Source: an uncultured Muribaculaceae bacterium (GTDB lineage: Bacteria; Bacteroidota; Bacteroidia; Bacteroidales; Muribaculaceae). From it: DNA of 36,910 bases. Location of the stretch: positions 1-36,910 of the forward strand of contig CAMWLY010000013.1 in assembly GCA_947175145.1 (NCBI GenBank). The letters run 5' to 3'. This document shows positions 1 to 8,604 of the stretch, in pieces. Under the pieces are notes generated by a model. That model ran no database searches. It was not told where the DNA came from and was given only the letters and a program-made list of their open reading frames with translations. Position numbers and translations under genes: made by a program. Positions within the stretch are counted from its first letter, which is position 1; each line of letters begins with the position of its first letter.

Positions 1-377
1 GGGGTATATATGATTTCTTGAAAAAGAAAAATCTTTCAAGTCTTAATGAACTTGAAAAAGCCGGCTCACCGGTTAAAAACTCATCAATAACCGAAACTAC
101 TGCTGTTGATGCAACTCAAACACCTGAAACAGGAAAATTGAGCTATGCTGCACAGAAGGAAAAAGCCAGGGCTCTTGGAAAAGCGGAAAGGCAAGTTAAG
201 ATGATAGAAGAAAAAATATCTGAACTTGAAATAGAAATAGCGGAACTTGAAAGCAAAATGGCTTCGGGCGATGCTTCTGAGAACACACTTGCTGCATACT
301 CCAATGCCCGGACAAAATTAGAATCCGAAATGGAGCAATGGGAATTAGCTAATGAAAATTTAGAAAAATTGAAATGA
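1..377 (+). CDS. ABC-F family ATPase, C-terminal end only (partial)
   Basis: The reading frame is open to the left edge, so this is the tail of a longer gene, about 124 residues. It begins with a GIYDFLKKKN-like stretch, which in Bacteroidetes ABC-F proteins follows the second nucleotide-binding domain. A low-complexity linker comes next, then a charged two-helix coiled coil (roughly KARALGKAERQ to the end) like the C-terminal domain of Uup/EttA-type proteins. ABC-F proteins are soluble ATPases that act on the ribosome rather than transporters. The Walker motifs lie outside the window, so the subfamily cannot be told. The stop codon overlaps the next start (ATGA), suggesting coupled translation with the M13 peptidase. 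A TTG at base 18 could be mistaken for a start, but the homology-like sequence continues upstream of it. Confidence 0.75.
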   Translation, partial: GIYDFLKKKNLSSLNELEKAGSPVKNSSITETTAVDATQTPETGKLSYAAQKEKARALGKAERQVKMIEEKISELEIEIAELESKMASGDASENTLAAYSNARTKLESEMEQWELANENLEKLK

Positions 378-2335
378 AAAAAGGTATAGATATTTCCAAT
401 TTAGACATATCAGTCAACCCGAAACAGGATTTTTATGACTATGCTACCGGAGGTTGGCGTAAAGATAATCCACTACAGGGTGAGTATGCTTCATTCGGAG
501 TCTTCAATCAATTGGCTGAAGATGCACGTGATAATGTGCGCAATATAATAGAAAATCTGTCTGAGCACCCGGAAGCGGGTATCAGAGGCTCTATAGCTCA
601 AAAGATTAGCGATTTGTATTCTCTTGGCATGGATATCGAGAGAAGAAATAGTGAAGGCATTCGGCCATTAAAGCCTATTCTTGAAAAAATCGAAAATTAC
701 ACCAAAAAGGAGACTACTGAATATATTGCATGGTTATCGAAAGCAATAGATAATACTTTCTTCTCATTTGGTGTTGGGCCTGATCCTGCAGATTCAAAGA
801 TGAACATTCTTCATCTTTCGGAGGCCGGCCTGGGGCTTGGAGACAGGGATTATTATCTCGAAAAAAATGAGAATAACGATAAGATTCTAAATGCGTATCG
901 CATATATCTTACTCGAATTATGACTCTCGCCGGATATTCAGCTGAGGATGCTTCACGCATGGCGGATACTGTGATACAAGTTGAAACAGAATATGCAAGT
1001 CATAAAAAGACACGTGAAGAACGACGTGACCCGGTGAAGAGCTACCATATAATGAGTATGGAGGAGCTTTGCACCACTTATCCCAATTTTGACTGGGAAG
1101 AAATCTTTAGGAAGTCCGGTCTGAATGTTCCCGCTACTCTGAATGTTTCATCTCCAAAATTCGTTGAATTTGTTAACGAGTATTATCCCAAACTCAACGA
1201 ACGACAAATCACTGACCTTATGCTTGTCGGAGCCGTAACATCAGCCACCGGCACCCTGAGTGAAGATTTCTACGATGCTGATTTTGAGATGTTCTCACGT
1301 GTCATGTCGGGAACTGAGGATAAAAAGCCTCTATGGAAACGAGTTATGGCTGTGCCCAACGCCATGTTTGGCGAAGCGGTTGGACAACTGTATGTAGAGA
1401 AATATTTTCCTGAAGAGAATAAAACATATATGAAAGGCCTTGTGGAAAATCTGCGCAAATCTCTCGGTAAGCATATCGCGGAATTACCATGGATGAGCGA
1501 AGAGACAAAAACAAAGGCCCTCGAGAAACTCGCCGCTCTGAAAGTTAAAATCGGATATCCTGATAAATGGAAGGACTATTCTGGGATTGATATTGACCCG
1601 ACAGAAAGTTATCAGAGCAATGTGCTCAAAGCCGCGGAATGGTTTGCTCTTGATAATTACAGTAAGCTCGGGAAACCTGTCGATGAAACTGAATGGTTCA
1701 TGTATCCTCAGACTGTCAATGCATATTATTCTCCTCAGATGAACGAAATATGTTTCCCTGCCGGCATCCTGCAACCACCATTTTTTGACATGACTGCAGA
1801 TGACGCTCAGAATTATGGAGCGATAGGCACTGTGATCGGTCATGAAATGACACACGGCTTCGATGATTCAGGGAGAAAGTTCGATAGCAATGGCAATCTG
1901 AATGACTGGTGGAGCAAAGATGATACCAAGAAATTTGAAGCACTGACCGATAAACTTGTAACTCTATTTAATGAAGTGGAGGTAGCTCCGGGTGTAAAAG
2001 CAAACGGTAGATTTACACTCGGTGAAAATATCGCTGACCAGGGGGGACTTAGAGTTTCACTCACTGCATATGACATGGCCATGGAGGGTAAAGAACAACC
2101 GGTCATAGATAATTTTACCCCTCGCCAGCGTTTCTATCTTTCATACGCTTCCGTTTGGGCTAACAATATCAGAGATGAAGAAATTTTGGTCAGGACTAAG
2201 ACAGACCCCCATTCACTACCACGAAACCGAGTGAATGTGACACTTTCTAATATCGCTGAATTTTTAGAAGCATTCAATATTGAAGAAGGCGATAAAATGT
2301 GGCGTGCACCTGAGAAAAGAGTCGTGGTATGGTAA
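374..2335 (+). CDS. pepO: M13 family (neprilysin/PepO-like) zinc metallopeptidase
   Basis: This is a 653-residue endopeptidase of the neprilysin family, which cleaves peptides rather than folded proteins. The zinc motif HEMTH lies at residues 490-494 inside VIGHEMTHGFDD. The third ligand motif ENIAD is at 551-555, followed by QGG. The N-terminal DFYDYATGGW and C-terminal APEKRVVVW ends are typical, so the enzyme looks complete. Most Bacteroidetes members are exported, but this protein starts directly at the mature domain (MKKGIDISNLDI) with no hydrophobic signal segment, so a cytoplasmic location is inferred. The start is fixed by its ATGA overlap with the ABC-F gene. The gene overlaps aroE by 7 bases. 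The family assignment is secure; the location and substrate are inference. Confidence 0.93.
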   Translation: MKKGIDISNLDISVNPKQDFYDYATGGWRKDNPLQGEYASFGVFNQLAEDARDNVRNIIENLSEHPEAGIRGSIAQKISDLYSLGMDIERRNSEGIRPLKPILEKIENYTKKETTEYIAWLSKAIDNTFFSFGVGPDPADSKMNILHLSEAGLGLGDRDYYLEKNENNDKILNAYRIYLTRIMTLAGYSAEDASRMADTVIQVETEYASHKKTREERRDPVKSYHIMSMEELCTTYPNFDWEEIFRKSGLNVPATLNVSSPKFVEFVNEYYPKLNERQITDLMLVGAVTSATGTLSEDFYDADFEMFSRVMSGTEDKKPLWKRVMAVPNAMFGEAVGQLYVEKYFPEENKTYMKGLVENLRKSLGKHIAELPWMSEETKTKALEKLAALKVKIGYPDKWKDYSGIDIDPTESYQSNVLKAAEWFALDNYSKLGKPVDETEWFMYPQTVNAYYSPQMNEICFPAGILQPPFFDMTADDAQNYGAIGTVIGHEMTHGFDDSGRKFDSNGNLNDWWSKDDTKKFEALTDKLVTLFNEVEVAPGVKANGRFTLGENIADQGGLRVSLTAYDMAMEGKEQPVIDNFTPRQRFYLSYASVWANNIRDEEILVRTKTDPHSLPRNRVNVTLSNIAEFLEAFNIEEGDKMWRAPEKRVVVW

Positions 2336-3084
2336 GTGAGTGCAGATTAGGTCTCATAGGTAGGAAATTAGGCCATTCTTATTCAAAAATATTGTTTGAA
2401 AAGAAATTCTCGGCTCTTAATATTAGTGGTACGTATGATCTTTGTGAAATCGAAAAAATTGAAGATCTGGAAATATTTTTAGATAAAAATAGCGATTTCA
2501 CAGGATTTAATGTTACGGTACCCTATAAGAAAAGTATACTCCCCTATCTTGATTATATAGATTCTCATGCTAAAGCCATCGGCGCAGTAAATACTGTAAA
2601 AATCATCAGAACTACTGATGGACAAATCAGTCTTTCAGGCTATAATACAGACTGGAGCGGATTTCTCGAGACGCTCCGTACTTTTGACCTGACAAGAATA
2701 AAAAGAGCTGTGATTCTTGGCACAGGAGGTGCATCGAAAGCTGTGGCTTATGCCCTGACTCAATTAGGTATTAAAACCACATTTGTGTCTCGAACCGAGA
2801 AAGATAATGTTATCACGTATCAGAATCTGACTAAAGATACCTTTGATGCCCACCAACTTATAATAAATACTACACCTCTCGGCATGTATCCTGACACAGA
2901 AGATGCTCCACACATACCCTATGAATACATCAAGGCCGAACATATTTGCTACGATCTGATATATAATCCCGGTGTAACAGAATTTCTTAGTAGATGCTCA
3001 AATCAAGGCGCAACAATTAAAAATGGATTTGAGATGCTTATCAGACAGGCTGAGAAGGCTTGGGAGATCTGGAGCCGCCGGTAA
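2329..3084 (+). CDS. aroE: Shikimate dehydrogenase AroE
   Basis: The 251-residue protein reduces 3-dehydroshikimate to shikimate with NADPH, the fourth step of the shikimate pathway to aromatic amino acids. Seen in the sequence: the shikimate-binding GHSYSK segment (S17, S19), NVTVPYKK with the expected catalytic lysine K67, NTD at 106-108, the nucleotide-binding GTGGASKA at 131-138, and the INTTPLGMYP signature. The length is slightly below the usual 270-280 but all motifs are present. The start at ATG 2329 lies inside the end of the upstream peptidase gene (7-base overlap), and no later methionine would keep the N-terminal shikimate site. comEC begins 9 bases downstream, so the two are probably co-transcribed. 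Confidence 0.95.
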   Translation: MVSECRLGLIGRKLGHSYSKILFEKKFSALNISGTYDLCEIEKIEDLEIFLDKNSDFTGFNVTVPYKKSILPYLDYIDSHAKAIGAVNTVKIIRTTDGQISLSGYNTDWSGFLETLRTFDLTRIKRAVILGTGGASKAVAYALTQLGIKTTFVSRTEKDNVITYQNLTKDTFDAHQLIINTTPLGMYPDTEDAPHIPYEYIKAEHICYDLIYNPGVTEFLSRCSNQGATIKNGFEMLIRQAEKAWEIWSRR

Positions 3085-3093
3085 TTCCGGAAT

Positions 3094-4620
3094 ATGAGAA
3101 CTGAGAGAATAGATCCTAAAGCCCCGATGCTGACACCTTTTATCTCATTTATATTGGGGTTAGGTGCAGGATATTTTCATGTAGCAGATTGGATTCTTCT
3201 CGCAGTAGCTTTCACCGGAATATTGGGATTCGTAATTATATCCCTGCTAAGCCGAAAGTCTCCGATACTGGGTTTCAGACTCGCACCGTTTTATCAGATT
3301 TGCATAGCTTCATTATTCTTTACTATCGGTGGTTTAGACTGGAATTTTTCCGCGCCTGAGGAGCTGCCATCTGATAAACTATCTGAAGCAGTGTGGATTA
3401 GGGGTGAAGTAGAAAGTATTCAAAACAAAACCTCGGGCGATAATGCAAAGATTAATGTGAGCGGTATTGCTTGTTCCGATGGCAAGTTATATCCGGTCAA
3501 AATGAAGATTCTACTTAAATCTGATATTATTAGCGCGCAAGTAGGGGATTTAATTGAATCAAGAGGCACACTGAAACCGATATCTTCGATATCAGACAAG
3601 ATACCTGAAGGATACATAACACACCTTGCTTCCAAAGGAATACATCATCAATTTCTCAGCAATAGCCATAAGATTGAAGTTGTAGACCACAGAAATTCTC
3701 TTTCATCCTGGGGTTTTGCTATTCGTTTGAAATTGGAAAGTATAATTGATAAAAGTAACCTGAGTCGCAATACACGTGATTTCCTTTGCACTGTACTTCT
3801 TGGAGACCGGGAATATCTTGACCAAAACTTGAAGGAATCATTTGCAAATGCAGGTGTTTCTCATATTTTGGCTCTAAGTGGTATGCACGTTGCCATAATT
3901 GCCACTATGCTTATGGTTTTACTATTCCCACTAAATTTATTTGGAAAATATAGGATAAGAATATTACTGACAGTAATTATTCTGATATTTTACGCCATTA
4001 TCACCGGATTTCAACCATCTACAATAAGAAGTGTCTTGATGTCGGTTTGTATGCTGACCGCTCTTTGGTATGAGCGCAAAAACACTGCCTGGAATTCTCT
4101 TCTAATCGCTACATTTATTATTCTGCTGATTTCACCGTGCTCGATAATGGATTTGGGATTGCAATTGAGTTTCTTAAGCGTAGCATCATTGATATTCTTC
4201 AGCAGGCAGCTTAACCCGATTGATCAGCATAAACATGAATATTTATATAAAATTTTTTCATTTATAATCACTACATTAGTTGCTACCTGCTGTATTTGGA
4301 TATTATCGGCATATTTCTTCGAAATTATTCCGCTATCATTTCTCGCAGCCAATATTTTGATACTACCATTTTTACCGGTATATATGTTTGCAGCAGTATT
4401 TTACCTGTTATTATCAGCGGGCGGCATTAACTTTTCGTTACTCGGTTCGATACTTGATAAAGTATTATCCTTCTGGCACACTTCAATTGATTGGCTAACA
4501 GATAATGGCAATGCCGTGATCAGATATTCACCATCAGTAGAATGGGTAATAGCATGGCTCATCATAGTCGGATTATTTGCAATATGGATTAACCGTCCGC
4601 TCCCCCACCGGCACATTTAG
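3094..4620 (+). CDS. comEC: ComEC/Rec2-family DNA uptake channel protein, short form
   Basis: The 508-residue polytopic membrane protein has the ComEC layout. Two or three N-terminal helices (about residues 10-80) precede a soluble OB-fold-like stretch (about 90-195). The multi-helix Competence domain follows, starting with the signature ILALSGMHVAII around residues 259-268. ComEC forms the inner-membrane channel for single-stranded DNA during transformation. Many ComEC proteins also carry a C-terminal metallo-beta-lactamase-like nuclease domain. That domain is absent here: the protein stops soon after the last hydrophobic segment with a short INRPLPHRHI tail. Bacteroidetes forms without the nuclease domain are known, so this need not be a truncation. 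It follows aroE by 9 bases. Whether the host is naturally competent cannot be judged. Confidence 0.85.
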   Translation: MRTERIDPKAPMLTPFISFILGLGAGYFHVADWILLAVAFTGILGFVIISLLSRKSPILGFRLAPFYQICIASLFFTIGGLDWNFSAPEELPSDKLSEAVWIRGEVESIQNKTSGDNAKINVSGIACSDGKLYPVKMKILLKSDIISAQVGDLIESRGTLKPISSISDKIPEGYITHLASKGIHHQFLSNSHKIEVVDHRNSLSSWGFAIRLKLESIIDKSNLSRNTRDFLCTVLLGDREYLDQNLKESFANAGVSHILALSGMHVAIIATMLMVLLFPLNLFGKYRIRILLTVIILIFYAIITGFQPSTIRSVLMSVCMLTALWYERKNTAWNSLLIATFIILLISPCSIMDLGLQLSFLSVASLIFFSRQLNPIDQHKHEYLYKIFSFIITTLVATCCIWILSAYFFEIIPLSFLAANILILPFLPVYMFAAVFYLLLSAGGINFSLLGSILDKVLSFWHTSIDWLTDNGNAVIRYSPSVEWVIAWLIIVGLFAIWINRPLPHRHI

Positions 4621-4672
4621 CTGTTAACAATTATTGGGGAACGGAGCCTAAGATATTTCAAAAATAATTTCG

Positions 4673-4680
4673 TATATTTG
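4673..4680 (+). promoter_or_regulatory. Bacteroidetes-type -7 promoter element before dapA
   Basis: TATATTTG matches the Bacteroidetes -7 consensus TAnnTTTG exactly and lies 42 bases before the dapA start, in the only intergenic gap of this part of the + strand run. No TTG is seen at the expected 19-21 base spacing upstream, so the call is tentative. It would start a transcript covering dapA and dnaG. Confidence 0.45.
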
Positions 4681-4722
4681 CAATACTTTCGCCCGGTGCG
4701 AAACTACTGAATAACCGCAGCT

Positions 4723-5613
4723 ATGGAGCAACTGAACCTACGGGGATTGGGGGTTGCATTGGTAACTCCTTTCAATACGGATAAAGAAATAGATTATAAT
4801 GCTCTCGAGCGTATGATCGAGCATATCATCGGTGGCAAAGCAGACTATATTGTTGTGCTCGGCACCACCGGTGAAACCCCTACTCTTACCACTGAAGAGA
4901 AAACAATTTTACGAAGATTCGTAGTTGAGAAAAACGGTAATAGAGTACCTCTCGTCTTGGGAATGGGTTCCAATAGTACACATCAATTGGTGAGCGAACT
5001 TAAAACGACTGATTTCACAGGATATTCAGGTATTTTATCAGTTACACCTTTCTATAACAAGCCTTCTCAGGAAGGAATGTTCAGACATTTCGCTGCAGTT
5101 GCCAATAACTCTCCGCTCCCAGTAATCCTCTATAATGTGCCCGGCCGCACCGGAGTCAATTTGCAAGCTCAAACTACTCTCCGCTTAGCTCAATCATATA
5201 CAAATATCTGCGGTATCAAGGAAGCCTCCGGACATTTTGATCAGATAGAGGAAATCATCAATAATAAACCCGATGGCTTTCAAGTAATATCAGGTGACGA
5301 TGCATTAACATACCCGCTAATGACCCTTGGAGCTGAAGGTGTAATTTCAGTTGTCGGTAATGCTTTCCCTCGGGAATTTGGTAAAATGGTAAGATTATGC
5401 CTCGCCGGGAAATATAAGGAAGCACTCCCTATCCACTATCGATTCTCAAAACTATATGAGAGTTTATTTAAAGATGGGAACCCGGCGGGAGTAAAATCAC
5501 TTCTTCATGATATGGGCCTGATCGAGAATGAATTAAGATTACCTCTCGTGGCCACGCGTATAGAAACCGGTGATGAAGTCCGCAAATTACTTCAGGAGCT
5601 GAATCAGGCATGA
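4723..5613 (+). CDS. dapA: 4-hydroxy-tetrahydrodipicolinate synthase DapA
   Basis: The 296-residue cytoplasmic enzyme condenses pyruvate with aspartate semialdehyde, the first committed step to diaminopimelate and lysine. Seen in the sequence: GTTGE at residues 47-51, the YNVPGRTG motif with catalytic Tyr137, GIKEASG with Schiff-base Lys166, and SGDDAL further on. The length and TIM-barrel motif order are those of a complete enzyme. The gene opens a new transcription unit (about 100 bases from comEC, with a -7 element in the gap), and its stop overlaps the dnaG start as ATGA. That overlap would couple a peptidoglycan/lysine precursor enzyme to primase translation. Confidence 0.96.
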   Translation: MEQLNLRGLGVALVTPFNTDKEIDYNALERMIEHIIGGKADYIVVLGTTGETPTLTTEEKTILRRFVVEKNGNRVPLVLGMGSNSTHQLVSELKTTDFTGYSGILSVTPFYNKPSQEGMFRHFAAVANNSPLPVILYNVPGRTGVNLQAQTTLRLAQSYTNICGIKEASGHFDQIEEIINNKPDGFQVISGDDALTYPLMTLGAEGVISVVGNAFPREFGKMVRLCLAGKYKEALPIHYRFSKLYESLFKDGNPAGVKSLLHDMGLIENELRLPLVATRIETGDEVRKLLQELNQA

Positions 5614-7823
5614 TTGATAGAGCCACTATAGAACGAATCACCTCTACTGCCGATATTGTGGAGGTGGTTGGGGACTATGTGCATCTGATAAGACGCGGTT
5701 CCAATTTTATGGGACTCTGCCCTTTTCACAACGAGCGAACTCCCTCTTTCTCTGTAAATAAGCAGCGAAATTTCTGCTATTGCTTTTCCTGTAAAAAAGG
5801 GGGATCTCCTGTTAATTTCATTATGGAAAAGGAGGGTCTCAATTATCATGAGGCACTTCTACATCTGGCCAAAAGATATGGTATAGATGTTGTGGAGCGT
5901 GAAATGACTGATGAGGAGCGCGAACGTCAGTCTATTCGGGAAGCTATGTTTGTGGCCAATGAATGGGCCATGAAACTCATGGAGAAGGATTTGCATGATA
6001 GCGACGAGGGTCGGGATGTAGGATTGCAGTATCTCACCCACCGCGGAGTCACTGATACCGCCATGAAGGCCTTTCATCTCGGCTATGCTACCGACAATGG
6101 GTCTCACCTTGTATCCGCTTCGCAGAAATCCGGTTTCGACATAAATATTCTTAAAAAAGTCGGACTCGTAGGAACTTCACAATCGGGTCGGGATTATGAC
6201 CGATTTCGTGGCCGGGTAATCTTTCCGATACAAAATCCGTCTGGACGCGTCATTGCTTTTGGAGGTCGGGATTTAAAGGGCGGTCTTGCTAAATATATCA
6301 ACTCTCCCGAGTCTGACCTATACAAGAAAAGTAATGAGCTTTACGGCATATTTCAGGCTAAATCATCTATCGTATCCGAAGATAAATGCTTTCTTGTAGA
6401 GGGTTATATGGACGTAATCGGTATGTGGCAAAGTGGCATGAAGAATGTTGTCGCATCATCAGGAACCGCTCTGACCGACGGTCAGATTGCTATGATCCAT
6501 AGGTTTACGAAGAATATTACCCTGATTTATGATGGCGATGCAGCGGGTGTTAAAGCCTCACTGCGTGGTATTGACATGCTTCTCAGTCATAAGCTTAATG
6601 TCAAAGTACTTTTGCTGCCCGATGGCGATGACCCGGATTCATTTGCCCGGAAGCACACCCCCGAGCAATTCAGGAAATATGTAGAAGAGCATGAAACTGA
6701 CATCATAAGATATAAAGCACTTGTGATGCTCGACGCTATGCGCGCAGACCCACAGAACCGAATCGCAGCCGTAAATAGCGTGGTTACTTCTATTGCACAT
6801 ATTCCAGATGGAGTGGCGAGAGATGTGTATGTGCAGGAGTGTGCCGCCCTGCTTGGTATCCCTGAAGAAACGATAGGTAAAGCTGTTGCAAAGGCCAGGT
6901 TTGCTCTTGTCGAGCAAATGAAAAAAGATCGCCGACGCAAGGAATTGGGATATCCCGTGGATGCTGAGCCAAAATCTGATATTTCTGATAATATTCTTGA
7001 TAAAGTTGTTGCTCCACATCAGGAAATCAATACCAAACAATCCGTTATCCCTAAGTCTCAGATAACTCAATACCCATATTATTCTGTAGAAAAAGAGGTA
7101 ATACGCTTATGTATTAGATATGCTTTCCTGCATTTTTGTCAGTACGAAGTTGAGACCGAAACCGGTGAAACCGAAATTGTCAAACTTGATGTACTGCAAT
7201 TTGTAAAGGAGGAACTTGAAGATGGCAACATGAAGTTTTCGGTTCCGGTATTTGGCCAAATCTTTCAGTTGCTGCAAGATATGCGCGAGGGCTATGAGAT
7301 ATACGCCACACAGCGAAGACACGAGATTGAAAAGAAAATAATTTTATATCGCGCGGAACAAATAATTGAGATCGGTTCCAGAGATTTATCACTTACAGCA
7401 ATTCGCAAAGCCGAAAAGAAACTTGAAAGCGAAATTGAAGCTATGAGAGTAGATGGCGCGGTTGAAGCAGCGAAAGAGTACCCTATCCGTATACTCGGAA
7501 GTCATGAAAATGATGAAGTGAGGTCTTTATCTTTGTCGCTAAGTATCGAACGCCATCAGCTAAGTGCAATCTTTACAAAAGACCATAATACAGAAACTGA
7601 AGAGGAGAAACTCAATGTCTTGCTTATCAGGGCTATCGATGTGTGGAAGAATGAAACGCTCAATTATCGTGTCAGCGAAATCATGAAACAGATGAATGAA
7701 ATCGCAGGCAAGGGTAATCATGATCTCGAAATTCAATTGCAAGAGGAACTTAAAAAGTTGATGAGCATACGTTCAAGCATGGCCAAGCACATAGGCGACA
7801 GAATTCTCTTTAACAAAAGATAG
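5610..7823 (+). CDS. dnaG: DNA primase DnaG
   Basis: The 737-residue primase makes RNA primers at the replication fork. The N-terminal CHC2 zinc finger is visible as C37, H40, C58 and C61. The catalytic core follows, and its TOPRIM elements are LVEGYMDVIGM (Glu264) and YDGDAAG (Asp308, Asp310). The C-terminal third is the less conserved helicase-interacting region, rich in charged helices. The length is a little above the usual 600-680, with the extra residues in the C-terminal half. ATG 5610 overlaps the dapA stop, and no alternative start would keep the IERI segment that precedes the zinc finger. The next gene starts 10 bases downstream. Confidence 0.96.
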   Translation: MIDRATIERITSTADIVEVVGDYVHLIRRGSNFMGLCPFHNERTPSFSVNKQRNFCYCFSCKKGGSPVNFIMEKEGLNYHEALLHLAKRYGIDVVEREMTDEERERQSIREAMFVANEWAMKLMEKDLHDSDEGRDVGLQYLTHRGVTDTAMKAFHLGYATDNGSHLVSASQKSGFDINILKKVGLVGTSQSGRDYDRFRGRVIFPIQNPSGRVIAFGGRDLKGGLAKYINSPESDLYKKSNELYGIFQAKSSIVSEDKCFLVEGYMDVIGMWQSGMKNVVASSGTALTDGQIAMIHRFTKNITLIYDGDAAGVKASLRGIDMLLSHKLNVKVLLLPDGDDPDSFARKHTPEQFRKYVEEHETDIIRYKALVMLDAMRADPQNRIAAVNSVVTSIAHIPDGVARDVYVQECAALLGIPEETIGKAVAKARFALVEQMKKDRRRKELGYPVDAEPKSDISDNILDKVVAPHQEINTKQSVIPKSQITQYPYYSVEKEVIRLCIRYAFLHFCQYEVETETGETEIVKLDVLQFVKEELEDGNMKFSVPVFGQIFQLLQDMREGYEIYATQRRHEIEKKIILYRAEQIIEIGSRDLSLTAIRKAEKKLESEIEAMRVDGAVEAAKEYPIRILGSHENDEVRSLSLSLSIERHQLSAIFTKDHNTETEEEKLNVLLIRAIDVWKNETLNYRVSEIMKQMNEIAGKGNHDLEIQLQEELKKLMSIRSSMAKHIGDRILFNKR

Positions 7824-7833
7824 TAAAATACAG

Positions 7834-8604
7834 ATGAATAACTCCAATGGTTTATCCATGGACATAAATAAAGCAGTTGCTGAATACAGAAAGAATTTTT
7901 CAGACCAAGGCCTTGAAATAAAAGCAGGTCTTAAAGCTGCACTTATAGATATGGACGGTGTCCTTTATGATTCCATGAAATATCACACGCTTGCATGGCA
8001 ACGAATGGTTTCAGAACAAGGTATTGCTAGCAGTCGCGATGAGTTTTATCTCTATGAAGGAATGACCGGTCAGGAAACGATAGAATTGATATGGCGCAGG
8101 GAAACCGGCAAGATTCCCGATGCAGATACAATAAGAAAGCTTTATTCGATTAAGGCCAAATATTTCATCGAGATGGGGGAAAAGGAGCTGATGACTGATG
8201 CCGATAGAATGCTTCAGGCACTGGTTGATGCCGATGTTAAGAGGATTTTGGTAACAGGTTCTGCTCAAAGTAGTCTTCTTAACCGCCTTGACCATGATTA
8301 TCCGGGTGTTTTCCTTGATGGATATAAAGTTACAGCTCACGATGTAATACATGGGAAACCCAACCCGGAACCATATCTTCGCGCTCAGAAGATTTCAGGA
8401 ACACGCCCCGAAGAAACCATTGTGATTGAAAATGCTCCTCTTGGCGTAAGAGCCGGGGTAGCAGCCGGATCCTTTACCATAGCGGTAACTACAGGTCCGA
8501 TACCAATTGAATACTTTGAAAAAGAGAAACCTGATCTTATATTCCCCTCCATGTCAGCGCTTGCAGATGCAATGCCGAATATCATCTATACGCTTAGAAA
8601 CTAA
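7834..8604 (+). CDS. HAD-superfamily phosphatase/phosphomutase (beta-phosphoglucomutase-like)
   Basis: The 256-residue protein is of the haloacid dehalogenase superfamily. Motif I is IDMDGVLYDS with nucleophile Asp39 and acid/base Asp41. Helical cap residues follow (about 50-115). Motif II is VTGSAQ, motif III lysine is in HGKPNPEPY, and motif IV is VIENAPLGVRAG. The Asp-Gly-Val and ENAPLG signatures are those of the beta-phosphoglucomutase/sugar-phosphatase branch, so a small sugar phosphate substrate is likely but not proven. About 30 residues precede the core; a second ATG at 7858 would shorten this extension. The stop overlaps the glycosyltransferase start by one base (TAATG), which hints at joint work in sugar metabolism. 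Confidence 0.88.
   Translation: MNNSNGLSMDINKAVAEYRKNFSDQGLEIKAGLKAALIDMDGVLYDSMKYHTLAWQRMVSEQGIASSRDEFYLYEGMTGQETIELIWRRETGKIPDADTIRKLYSIKAKYFIEMGEKELMTDADRMLQALVDADVKRILVTGSAQSSLLNRLDHDYPGVFLDGYKVTAHDVIHGKPNPEPYLRAQKISGTRPEETIVIENAPLGVRAGVAAGSFTIAVTTGPIPIEYFEKEKPDLIFPSMSALADAMPNIIYTLRN

Noticed and set aside
18-377. TTG start giving a separate 119-aa coiled-coil protein
   Set aside because: The frame stays open to the window edge and the residues upstream of TTG fit the ABC-F C-terminus, so it is a fragment of a longer gene.
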